Shown: in pieces, positions 1 through 11,549 of the stretch | How positions within the stretch are numbered: position 1 is the first letter of the stretch | Layout: every line of letters begins with the position of its first letter | Assembly (NCBI RefSeq): GCF_000002425.4 | Contig: NC_037258.1 | Span: 5,246,033 to 5,310,032, forward strand | Source of the DNA: Physcomitrium patens | Lineage: Eukaryota; Streptophyta; Bryopsida; Funariales; Funariaceae | DNA: 64,000 bases | Direction of reading: 5' to 3' | Made by a program: the position numbers and the translations under genes | Notes under the pieces: model-generated | Seen by the model: the letters and a program-made list of their open reading frames with translations, nothing else | Databases searched by the model: none | Told to the model about the DNA's origin: nothing

Positions 1-520
1 AAAAAAGGCAAGACGATACTGAGCGGAACCAGATATTAATTTTAGAAATATTCAAATATCAAAATTTAGATAATAAATATAAATACAAAAAAAAATAGTG
101 TTTATGAAGTAGAAGAATGTATAATAATATTATGTAAAAAATCTACTAGTAACAAGAACTTAGTGCAATGTTCTCAATATTAGTCATAAGTGACAACGAA
201 AATTATGTTATTGCTTAATTTATACTTGTATTTATCTATTAATTTAAAGACATAAAATTAAAGACAATTTCATATACAATTTTATATTTTAAAGAAAATT
301 TTCTAAAACCTTAATAAAAATTGGGATATTCAGTAAAATATAATGTTAATTTGAAGTCAATGAGATTAATACATATTATAAAAAATAAAAATATATATAT
401 ATATTTTTTTTCTCAAATTTTTTTTTTTGTATATAAAGTATACAATGTATCATTAAAACAATTGACTGGAATTGTAATACATTGTTTACTTTATATAAAA
501 AAAATTAAAGAAGTTTCAAT

Positions 521-725
521 GTATACTTTAGAAAGTACAATGTATCATAAAATACAATTGTATACTTTAGAAAGTACAATGTATCATAAAATACAATTGT
601 ATACTTTAGAAAGTACAATGTATCATAAAATACAATTGTATACTTTAGAAAGTACAATGTATCATAAAATACAATTGTATACTTTAGAAAGTACAATGTA
701 TCATAAAATACAATTGTATACTTTA
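521..725. repeat. 39-bp tandem repeat, five copies
   Basis: Units start at 521, 560, 599, 638 and 677, with a partial sixth at 716. The period is exactly 39 bp and copies are almost identical, so the expansion is recent. Because 39 is a multiple of three, the array stays open on both strands and gives repetitive peptides; these should not be taken as genes. A short motif, AAAAATTAAAGAAGTTT, lies just before the array (about 501-517) and just after it (about 731-747). Confidence 0.95.
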
Positions 726-1567
726 TAGAAAAAAATTAAAGAAGTTTATGAATTTAATGACACAAAATCTTTATCAAAGAGCATATATCATAGAACTAAA
801 TATTTTTTTGATAGCTTTCCAAATTTAAACTTATTAAAAATATCTTAATTTGATTTCAAAATGATAGTTCTTTATTGTTTTATACATATGTATATTTTTT
901 ATTGTACATTTTTCGGTGCAAGATAAACATATCAATGTAAAGAATTTAATAAAAAAATTTTATTTAAAACAACACGTGATATTGAATACAAACTATGAAA
1001 ACAAAACATGTTCAAAACATGTAACTTAGGAAAGAATTCAAGACTTGTGTTAACATAAAATACTTGGAATTCTCACAAATAGAATTTTAAATAGATTAGA
1101 ATCAACTTCCAAAACATAACACCTTTCTTGAAATAAATCAGCAATTTTAATAAATTATTTTTAAAGACCTATCTATAAACTATTATTTGATATGATTTTA
1201 TTCAATTATTTTATTTAAATTGTGTAAAATACTCGTTTTTGTATTTTGATATATAACTACATAATTTTTATTATTTTTGATATAAAATTAAAAAAAATAT
1301 ATTTATATATTCTTATAATATATAAAATTCAAAATTAAAAAACTAATCAAAAAAATAATATAATGTAACATTTATGAAATTTTAAAATTAAAATAGAAAA
1401 TAATTAAATTAAAAATATATAATTTTATTGAATATAGAAATATTTTAATATTATGTCTTATTCTTTTATTTATTTTTTCTTAAATATGTATTAAATTATA
1501 GGATCCTAATGTATGTATATGTTTCTTTTTTTTATTTATTTTGTCAAAAATATTATATTAAAAATAA

Positions 1568-1570
<3 letters not shown>

Positions 1571-1614
<44 letters not shown>
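1571..1614. repeat. (TA)n microsatellite
   Basis: About 20 uninterrupted TA dinucleotides in AT-rich intergenic DNA. It makes the open frames crossing it meaningless. Confidence 0.95.
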
Positions 1615-1618
<4 letters not shown>

Positions 1619-3473
1619 TGAATTCACAATTATCTGCATTTATTTTCATGTATCCATGTTTTTCTTCAAAAAAAAAAGAAATAAAAGAAATTGGGCACAT
1701 CTTGAAGAAATTTTAAATGAATTTTTTTAAAATGAATTATAGATATATATTATTTGAAGACTATTATTTTTTTTAAATAAATTTAAATTAATCAAAATTT
1801 TAATTAAATTCATTCTCAAAGATTAGTTTTACAATTATAAGAATTGTGCATAAATAAAATACTAGTATTTCTTAAATACATCTAAATATTATTTTACTAT
1901 TTTATAATTATGCTAAAATTTGAATTAAATAAGAATCTAATGCTTTATAAAATTAAAATAATTTTTATACCTTGTGAAATAGAAATCTAATTATTTGCCT
2001 TGGTAAATAGAGATTTGACTATTTCAAACATAATATATAATTTTTATTTTATTTTTCTTATTTAAATTGAGAATATATTTAAATCTACAAAATGTATAAC
2101 CTATTGTAGTTTAATATGTTTTTTACCACAATAAATTAAAGATAATAGGATTAATTAAAAATATTATAAATATAAACACTATTTTCTTTTTGTCAATTTT
2201 CACAACCATTTCAATTTGTAGGGTTTTATATATAACATCTCTAATTAGAATGAAAATCAATTATATATTATTTTTATATTTAATGGTATAAATATTTTTA
2301 TATCAATAATATCTTGTGACACATAATAAATGGTTTATTAAAAAAACAAGCAATGATTCTAAACTTCAATAGTATATAAAAAAAATAATATAGTATTTTG
2401 AGATCTATATCATATTTATATTATAATGAAACGAATTATATAGAAGATAATACAAAATCTTAACACAATAATATTATATAGTATTTTATATAAAAAATAA
2501 ATATTTACTATATATTTTTTTATATATACATGAACTTTTTTGGAATTTTTTAATTCTTTTTTTAATAATATTTTATATTATTCTTAAATTCTCTGTAATA
2601 TAAATATAATTATTTTGATTAATGTCAATTTTTTCTTATGTTATATAGAATTTAATTTTTTAATATTAATCTATACATCTTTTATGCCTAATTATGTTTT
2701 TTGATAGATGAATATTTGGTGCAAAAGTATAGAAGCACTAAAGTGCAATTAAATGGTGTTTTGGTAAAACTCCTAAAATTCAATGATTATATTTTACAAA
2801 AAAAAATAGTTTGTTTTGTTTAATATTTGAGGTTACTTGATATCAATCCTTAATTGTTAAAATTGTATTATATACAATAATTTAAGCCAAATTCTTAGAT
2901 TTAAAATCTGATTTTTTAAAATTAATACACAAGTAGCATTATATATTTTTTTATATATGAAAAAAATTCTATTAATATTTTTATTCTAAATTTACTATTA
3001 TTAAATATTATTATTTTAAATAAATAAGAATTCAAAAATAAAATATCTAACAAGTAAGATTCTAAAAAATCTAACTTAAGATACTCAAGTTAAAAACATA
3101 AGAGATTAGAATTTAATGACAAGTTGAACTTTGTTTTTAAATCTCTAAAACTTTGATCTAATACTATAAAAAATTTTAAATAAAAAATATTCATTCTTTA
3201 ATCGATGCATTTTTATTTCTATAAATTATTGAGAATAATAATATTATCAAAGGAATTATTAATGTATGTTTGACTTTTTATTCATTACTCAAAATATTAG
3301 TTGAATTAATAAATAAAACTTATATTTAATAAGAATCAATTATTTTTATTTTTAATATGATATTTTTACTATTAATAATATATTTATAAAATATTAAACT
3401 TCTAAAAAATTATACATAGAGAAAAAAAGAAAAAAATGGTATTACAAAAAAATATATTAAATTTAAATGATAA

Positions 3474-3941
3474 TAAGGTACAATCTCTCAAGTACTTTGT
3501 TTTATAAATATACTATACAAGAGACCAAAAAAGAAGTCAAATCGAAGAATTTCAATAAGAAAGCTAACAAGAACTTAATTAAACTAGATGAAAGCTCCAA
3601 GAAATGCATTATCAAGACTAAGAATTCCTTCAACATCAATTTTAATATATATTACATATTAAAAAGCTTCTTAAGAAGTTTCTATATTCCTTGAAGATGA
3701 AACAATCCTAAGAAGCTTCTTAGATAATTTCTTTAATCTTTTTAGAATTTTTTAGGATTTTCTAAAATATTCTTAAAATCTTTTAAAATCTTTTAGAATA
3801 TTCTAGAAATATTTTTAGAATCTTTTATTAGAATATTTTAAAAATATTTTAAAACCTCTTATGAAAATATTCTGAAAATCTTTTAGAACTTGATAGAATA
3901 TTTTTAGAATATTTTTAAAATCTTCTTATTGAATGTCCATA
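3474..3941 (-). repeat. A0 3' LTR (decayed)
   Basis: Aligns in order with 37761-38361: a shared 'aagaaagcta(g/a)(c/t)aagaactt' stretch, the AAGCTTCTTAAGAAG repeat unit and the final 'atcttcttattgaat'. It carries only about one and a half copies of the 49-bp unit that is expanded in the other LTR. A purine-rich stretch just inside it (minus strand of about 3942-3962) is a plausible polypurine tract. Ends are approximate. Confidence 0.65.
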
Positions 3942-5449
3942 ATATCACCTCCACTTTTAATTCCAAATTCCATAATAAGCATTGATTTTATATTTGAAAT
4001 AGAATGACCAAAGCTCAAGCATCATCTTCAAGGTTTTCTTATTTGAATTAAATGTAGCTTAGGCATTTCTTCTTTGAAAAGATCTAGCTTTATCTCAAAG
4101 ATATTCTTGCAAAAGTTATAAGAGTTAGAATGATTGATCTTTTAGCAATGGTAATGAAAGCTCCAACTCTAGCACTTCTTTAAAATTCATGATCCAAAAA
4201 CTCTCTAAACACCCTCCAACTCAACAAATTAGATCATAAACTAGATGTATTAAATTCTAAGGTTTTTTTGAATAATACATGCTCTCTTTATTATGTACAA
4301 CATCCTAGGAGTAGTTTCATAGAAAAGCCATCTTAAAATAAGTTTAAGTTTTTGATGATAGCAATGATAAAACATTTGTGGTACATTAACTAGGTTTTTT
4401 GCTAGTTCTTATGTATGTTCATTGATATTGTAGCCGCACCAATGAATAAAATATTCTAACTTGCCTCTTTATTGCTAATTCTTTTTTAAAAATGCCTATA
4501 TTAATTTCTTATCTTATTTACTTTGATTTGGCTTATTTATATTTCTACAAAATAAATAAAAATTTCTTCTACAAAAGGCAGCATTAAGACTAAATTTTGA
4601 ATAAGCCTTTAAAAGAGAAATATGAAAGACTGGATGTACCTTCATAGATCTAGGTAGTTCCAACCAATAAGCTATTGGATTGATTTTCTTTTGAATACAA
4701 AATAGCTCTAAAATTTTAATTTTCTTATTATAAAGCCAATTAGTCTTCATATTTTGTCACAAAAGACATACTTTATTTCTAACTTGAAAAGTAGGAGATT
4801 TTTTTAAAATTTATTTAAAAATGCTTTATAAGAATCTTAATCTGCTTGTAAATGGAGCTTCAAAATTGTCTAGAATTGTGAAAATTATTTTGCAAGATCT
4901 TCAGTTGTTGAATTTTCATCTTTTGATGTACTTAACAAATCAAACTTTAGATGGTAACTATAATTGGTGTTAAATAGTGTTTGATGAGTTGACGCATGAA
5001 AAATATTATTATAAGAAAATTTTATTAAAAATAAATATAAGATCTTATCATCTTATTGATAGTTAATGGTATATTGTAAATATTGCTGCAAATTTTAATT
5101 GACTTGTTTTGTTTGACCATTGGTTTGAAGGTGGAAGATAGAAAAAAGTTTAATATCTACCTTTAATATTTTAAAAAAAGATTTCTAAAAATTTGATATA
5201 AATTGAGATCCTTAATCAAAAATAATGTCATCAGATAGGCTATGATATAGATATATATTATCAAAAAAAAACCTTGTCATTTCTTTTTTGGAATTTTTTT
5301 TTTTGCATAAAATAAAAATGTGCCATCCTTATAAGTCAATCTATAACAACAAAGATAGCATGAAATATAGTTGATGGCAATAGGTTAGTGATGAAATTGA
5401 TAAATAGTAAAGACCATGGATGCTTTGGAATTATTAGTAGTGGTAGAAG
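3942..5449 (-). pseudogene. A0 integrase C-terminal remnant
   Basis: On the minus strand around 4514-4750 a frame reads [10 protein letters not shown] followed by [10 protein letters not shown]. This is the usual end of plant chromovirus integrase, just before the chromodomain. Upstream in the same direction (to 5449) are further diverged integrase-like stretches with many stops. The coding sequence is then cut by the A1 insertion and resumes beyond 34887. Not functional. Confidence 0.7.
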
Positions 5450-6008
5450 TGTTATAGATATATACATGTAAGCTAGTAATTACTTGTATAAATAGGTAGA
5501 AATAAGTAGAAGTAGGAAAAAACAAGTTAATTCTATAATATCTTCTTTTGAAGCTTTCTAAAAGCTTCATAGATGCTATTTTGACTTTATAAGTGTTTTT
5601 AATTGACTTTTTGGACTAGAAACGTGGTCAATAAGTTAGCCATGTGCCACACATGTTGTTAGCTTGAAAATCAAGCTAACTATGTAGTCCACTGGTAGAA
5701 AAACTTGCCTTGTAAGTCAAGGCATGTATCTTACAAAGTCAACACATATTGGAGGTCCTATAAAATATTACCACGTAGCTCTTAATTAGATAGTATATAT
5801 GGAGATAATAATAAAGTCCTCTTCACTCTTGTGAATTCTTTTCTTGTTTCTAGTCTAGTTTCAAGAATCTCAAGTTTTCTTGTCTTTTAGCAATAAGTCT
5901 TTCTAGTTTCTTTTAATATACGTACTTTCTTATTTCTATTTTATCAATCTTTCTTTGATATGGATTTTGTTGGTTTATGCATCATCTTTTAGTTCATGTC
6001 CTTGATAG
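5450..6008 (+). repeat. A1 5' LTR
   Basis: Starts TGTTATAGATATATACATG and ends CTTGATA, a decayed form of the family ending CTTGACA. It holds the family TATA region (AGTATATATGGAG near 5790). The hairpin downstream of it is largely lost in this copy. The inner border is followed by 'gattgacaag' and, 22 bases on, a tRNA-Met-like ATATCAGAGT. Confidence 0.85.
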
Positions 6009-6213
6009 ATTGACAAGAATATACTTACAATATCAGAGTTTTATCTTGTCTTGATTAAGAGTGGATTATCTTTTTTTCATGATAACATATAAGCATATTA
6101 GAAGTTGCAGATTATCCTCTTCTAAACTATTATTGTTCTTAGTATTTTCTTTGTTTTCAAGTCCTTTTTTCTACTTGTCTTGAGTAGTATTAGATATTTT
6201 TTTGAGTATTATT

Positions 6214-7407
6214 ATAGCAGAGCTTTTTGAAATGAAGAGTGCAATGGCACAAATACAAGAGCAATTGAGAGAGTTGATGCTTGTGATGCATCAACTTAGC
6301 TTACTACCACAAGGATCAACAAGAATGGTAGGAAGTGAAGATATAGAGATGATTAGAGCTGCTTCAACATCTGCACCAAATCATATCCCTCCACCCATGA
6401 TGGAACATCCTTCAAGTATTAGAGAACTAAGAATTATCCTACTTGAGAAGTTTGATGGAATAAAATCTAAATTTTGAGGATTTATCAATCAAGTAAAACT
6501 TGTGATTGAAATTCAATCTCAAAGCTATCCAACTCTAGGATCACAAATTTGATTCATTGGTACACTTCATTTAGGTTCAACACTATCATGGTTTTCATCT
6601 TTTTTTGAACGATAAGATCCAATATTAGATAATCTAGAGGTATTTTTGGCAAAATTCCGATCCATATATGGAGAGCATGATACAACTTGTGTTGCAACCA
6701 ACAAGATCCAAATTTTACGACAAGGCAATCGATCTATAATATTATATGCTTTACAGTTTTGATAACTTGTAATTGATATCAAGTGGGACAATACTACACT
6801 TATTAGCCAATTTCTTTATGGATTATAATATGAAGTAAAGAAATTGATGCTCAACTTACCTGATCTTGAAACATTGAATCAAGCAATTGACTTTGCTGTG
6901 AAATGTGACAATTGACTTTCTGAATTTTGATCTGAGAGTCATAAAAATAGGCCTCAACATTACTACAATTTGATGGCAACACCAACATCTCCTCAACACA
7001 TATATTCAGAAGTAGAGGATATGTAAATTGATGCAGTATGTTTTAAACTTTTTACTTAGCAAAAAAAGATTCATTGTTGTTAAGAAGGATTATACTTATA
7101 TTGTAGAGAAGCTAAACACACTGTTCAACATTGTCCAAAGAAGTGAAAAAATCAAAAAATAAGGATTATATTTGTCAAAAAAGACAATGTGTGAGAAAAC
7201 AAACTTGTCCAGCTATAATAGAGATCGTGCGGCTGGAATCTTATACAATTTCTAATGAAGGTCTTATCCTCTCCTTAGAACCCTCTCCTTGTTTTATAAT
7301 AGATATGTGCTTAGGACCTAATAATTATAAAGCCTCTGTATTGATAGATTCAAGAGTCTCAGCTTGTTTCTTAAATGTAAAATTTGTTAAAAGTCATAAA
7401 ATACCAT
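6214..7407 (+). pseudogene. A1 gag and start of protease, disabled
   Basis: Collinear with the A2 gag at 53654. The start codon is ATA here instead of ATG. The gag core is recognisable (E-K-F-D-G, then F-I-N-Q-V, then L-S-R-F-like runs) but carries many stops. The zinc-knuckle region lies near 7090-7140 and the first part of protease follows. The protease active site is altered (D-S-R in place of D-S-G). The frame ends abruptly at 7407, where element b is inserted, and resumes at 27597. Confidence 0.8.
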
Positions 7408-8786
7408 TGTCGTGTTGTAACACGTCTATATGATGAAAATATAAATGAAGAAGATTTATTAATATTTAGTCACCTTGGATGTTAGAAGCGGCGGCCAATT
7501 CCAGTGTAAATATTGAGAGGCCAGGTTCAATCACCCCGTTACAATCAGCCGGGGCATACTCACCAATAACGAAATGCTCCATTCGATTCCAGTAACGGGA
7601 GTCAGCAGGAAGGGAAAGGACCAATTCAATGTCGGGTGAGCCTGGTTCGGAGAGCCAATTGGATCCAATTTTAGAAGACATCTAATCCAGGTCCTACTAC
7701 GGGCCTCTTACCTAGTATGAGACCTGACTTGGTCGGGCAACCCAATGCGGTCCAATTACGGGGCTTCGATTCCGTTTCAGGCTGTTCCGTTCTTTGTGCC
7801 ATTCCGGAAACGTCTTTTCAGAAAAAAGATCTCTTAAAGGTGAAAATGGGAGGAAGAAAGCGGAGAGGTCGGTTGTTCCAATTCGGAGAGTCCAAGGTAT
7901 AAGAATAGGATCTTTTCAGGGTAAAAGGGGAGGGTAGGTTAAGAAATGGATTTTTTTTCTTTGAGAATCGGGATTTTAGATCGGAGAGCTAGCTTCATGC
8001 TTTCGAAAAAAGATGGAGAATTAGGATTTTTTATATATAGAATTTTGGAGAGACCGAGAGGAGGGTTGCTAAAAGTCAATGTTATATTAGTGAATTGGAT
8101 TTTTTCCGTAAGAGAGGAAAGGCTGGTACTCTTGATTGTTGATGAAATGGAAGATACTTCTATGGTTGAAATTCAGAGTTGTCTAGAAGGTTGAGTATGC
8201 TGAATGCATGCGTGGTTGTGTTAATCTGACTGTACGGATAGAGGATATTTACCAACAGTTTAAAGAGGTATTGGGAGTTAGCAAATTGGAGGTTGTTTAA
8301 GGTTTCTATGACAACTGGAGACCTACCGACATGAATAAGAGGAATATAGGCGAGCTGCCAAGGGACATCGGTGCGGATTACAGCATAGCCTCACAATCTG
8401 TAAGCGAGGTTGAACTGGAACTTCTTGAGCATTTGAAAGGGCTTGCAAAGATACTAGCGATAGATATTTCACAATAAGTCGAAAGGACAGATTGAAGAAC
8501 ACAGCTTGCTGAAGTTCACGGTCTAGGATTAACGTAATTAATAATAAAGATAAAATAAAAAAATATAAAATAAATAAAATAAAATAAAAATAACAAAAGA
8601 GATTGAAGTTATATAGGGTCTCTAAGCGAATTATATTGGAATTAAGCTTTTACATTGCAATCCAATATAGATTGTATTTGAGTAGTCAAGAACCTGATAG
8701 ACTGCTTGAGTACTAGCGAAACACCATACTACCTCCTACAGCCAGACGCCGACGCTTTCTCAAGCAAGATAGTACATAATATGACA
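7408..8786 (+). repeat. b 5' LTR
   Basis: Starts TGTCGTGTTGTAACACGTC and ends AATATGACA. It matches 25013-27592 over its whole length once L6 is removed. It shares only its first third and last 60 bp with the other B-family LTRs (L1-L6), so it defines a separate LTR subtype. The middle contains an 82-codon open frame (7946-8194) that is also open in the other copy; I see no sign that it is a gene. Confidence 0.85.
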
Positions 8787-8857
8787 TAAGTGGTGAACTC
8801 GACGTGAAAGCTTGAAGTGGAAGGTATTGGATTTTGTTTGATTATATTTTTATTTTT

Positions 8858-11230
8858 ATGGAAAACAAAAATAAAAATTTTGAAGGATCTTTGGGAGGAG
8901 TTTCTGGTGGGGGTTCTTCTAAAGGACAAGGTATGCACATGAATCCGTCTATTGCTAGTATGTTTCAAGCCTTCTCATTATCAATGCAGCAATAGCAAAG
9001 CAATGATCGAAAAGAAGCTTTGGCAACCAAAGCATTACAAGCAGTGGTCAATAAAATTGATCAATTTGATGGAAGGAATATTTCAAGGTATTTAAGATGT
9101 TATGTTCGTGAAATGGAATTAAATCAGATTTTTGAGAAGAAAATGGTTGAATTATTTGAACTTGCCACGATACCGAAGATAAGAGACCATATTACATCGA
9201 TTACAGATCGTTATAGGAATTCATGGGAGGTTTTTTCACATGCATTGAAAGACGAATATTTCTTAGAAGATGCTGATTGCGTTACTAAGAAGCTATTTCT
9301 GGAATGGATTGAATGGCGCAATAAGAATTTGCAAGCAACAGAACTACTTAGGAAATTTGAGAGGTAGTACTCTCAATTATCGAAGGTAGAAAAATTGACA
9401 TTGGAGCCGAACAAAGTTGATCTATTTCTTCAAGCTGCTCATGGAGAATTGCAAGGGAAATTGGAACTCTTTCTTGAAGACAAAGAAGAAGATGAAGGAT
9501 TGACAACAAAGTGGAAGAACGTTGAAGATGCGGTGGGGTTGCTTACAAAAAGAGAAAGAAGGAAGGATAGGAGCAATATTCCGAAAACAATACAAGCACC
9601 CAAAACTCCAGTACGTACAACACCACCAACAATGCCTACAATTCAACCTTCGACATCCTTATCAAAGAAAGCAGATATGGAGATGGAAGAAATTATATGA
9701 GGAATGCGAGATCTTCAAATCAAATTGGCAAGACTTGAAGAGAATACTTCTACAAACAATTTGAAGAATGTTTCAAAACAAGGATATGTACAAAGATGCA
9801 TTTGGTGTGATGATGCTTCACACACTAGAAAAGATTGCAATGAATTTAATAATATGATACGGCAGGGAATTATTTGCTGGAAAGATGGGAAGATAGCATT
9901 AAAAGATAGGAAGGAACTTCTTCAAACCAATTTTGGCAAGGGAGGAATGAGAGTATTGGTTCAAGATTACCTAAAAGAGCGTGAAACAGCAGCATGAGAA
10001 AGTGCAAGTTATGGTGCTAGAGTAGATGATGACCTTGGTGGAAGTATGGAAACTAGTGAGTTTTGGGCTTCTGCCGTTTCTACAATGCAAGAAGGGAAAT
10101 TACCTCGAGAAGCGTTATTGAGGACTGCACCTACAATACGAGGTGCAACAGGTTGGGGGGATCCTGTTGAGTCTCTTTCAGTTCATGCATATATTGCCAA
10201 GAGCCAACATGAAGCTTTGATGGAAGAAAAGAGACGAGGAAATTTTGATGATACGAGAGAAGGAAATTCTTCTAAGAGGCAAACTCAAGGGGACAAGGCT
10301 CTGGAGGCAGCTTCACAAGAATTACCTACAAAGGATACCTCATCATCATTGGGAGAAAAAACAAAGGAGACAATAGATAAGGGCAAATCAATTGCTTATA
10401 AGCTACTTTTTGACATTGAAGCGGCAACAAATTTGAAAGGAGTGTTGGAAGAACGTATATTAAATGCTAAGGTGGAATTCACATTGAAAGAAGTTTTGAG
10501 AATTGCAAAGAAGGAGTTTCATGATGTTATCATTGACAGCATTAAGCGAAAGAAGCAATTAATGGATGAAACTTGAATGAGTCATGCTATTGATGCAAGA
10601 ATATATAAAGATGAAGAAGATGTTGATATTGGTTACAAACAACCAACAAATGAAAAGAATGGGTATAATCAACGAGTACGTTTCGAAGATCATAGTGATA
10701 AGAAAATGGAAGCTTTGAGCCATTATACTCGAAAGCATTGAGCAAGGTCAACTACTAAGGTATTGGTGAAAGTAGGAGATATAGATGAACCAATTGTTGC
10801 TTTAGTCGACCATGGTTCTGAAATAAATCTCATGTCTAAAGATCTTTATAAGAAGCAAAAATAGTCAATTGATATGGAACATGGATGGACAATACGAGCA
10901 GCTAATAATACACGGGGCGAATTATATGGAACTTGTCGAGATGTCAAAATTCGGATTGGGGATGTTGTGACAAAGCAACATTTCTTTGTTCAAGATACAA
11001 TGTCTTATCCGTTGATTTTAGGACAACCTTATATTACGGCAACACAAATGGAAATAAAAGTACTTAACGATGGTTTTGCTTATGCAAGGATATGTAGCAA
11101 AGATGGGAGGAAAGCTGTACAATTTCTAATAGTACTTCTTAACCATGAACGAAATCGAGATAGGTTGAGGAAGAAACCATTGCCAAAGATTGTTGAAAGA
11201 TTTAAGGATTTTGGGGAGGTACCACTGTAA
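8858..11230 (+). pseudogene. B-family gag-protease ORF (in b), with stops
   Basis: The first ATG in the gag frame is at 8858, about 70 bp after the LTR. The frame continues to a TAA at 11228-11230 with several premature stops (for example near 8993, 9365, 9699, 9995, 10574, 10739 and 10863). The gag core has 'RYLRCYVREMEL' near 9080-9120. A zinc knuckle C-X2-C-X4-H-X4-C lies at about 9809-9841 (C-I-W-C...H...C). Retroviral-type aspartic protease follows near 10800-11100. Its active site reads V-D-H-G-S-E-I-N instead of D-S/T-G, and the flap and C-terminal part include L-I-L-G-Q-P-Y-I. The terminal TAA is present at the same place in two other copies, so it may be the true end of ORF1. Confidence 0.8.
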
Positions 11231-11549
11231 AGCGAGATTATGGAGGTACAAAAGAGGAGGTACTCTCGCGAGATGAAGGTGCCTTTGATGCGAGTTTTAT
11301 TGATATATTAGAGAATGGAAATATTATGTATAAGAAAGTTGATGATTTTAAAAGAAAAGAAAGAAAAAGATTATATGATATTGAAGGAGAATTACACAAG
11401 TTAGGTAAGCAGCAAGAGATTGAAAGTGATTTGGATAATGAAGGTGACGAAGGCAAACTGGATAAAGACGTAGAAAATATATTCTAAATCAAACAGAAAT
11501 TGGATAAATTAGTGCATACCGAAGGATGCACATGTTCAGAGGGGGTGGA
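11231..11549 (+). pseudogene. Pol tail of B element with RT-integrase deleted
   Basis: After the gag-protease stop, the -1 frame gives the N-terminal pol leader (ILENGNIMYKKVDDFKRKE). Near 11410 it jumps straight to the acidic tail that normally follows integrase (QQEIESDLDNEGDE). In a2 these two points are separated by RT, RNase H and integrase. The tail ends in a stop near 11487. A polypurine tract, CAGAGGGGGTGGA, then abuts the L1 LTR at 11550. This is an internally deleted, non-autonomous configuration. Confidence 0.8.

Larger units (their letters stand above)
1..3473. other. AT-rich intergenic DNA
   Basis: No gene is supported here. The stretch is very AT-rich, and its only open frames are short and built from repeats. 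It contains the 39-bp tandem repeat at 521-725 and the TA microsatellite near 1571-1614, listed separately. An inverted, diverged echo of the 39-bp unit can be seen just upstream, about 434-500. I see no recognisable retroelement domain before the LTR remnant that starts near 3474. Confidence 0.7.

Noticed and set aside
321..728. Open frames on both strands with a 13-residue repeated peptide
   Set aside because: They are a by-product of a 39-bp tandem repeat, whose period is a multiple of three.
7946..8194. 82-codon open frame in the b LTR, also open at 25551-25799
   Set aside because: It lies inside an LTR, has no recognisable motif, and the two copies are simply sister LTRs with little divergence.
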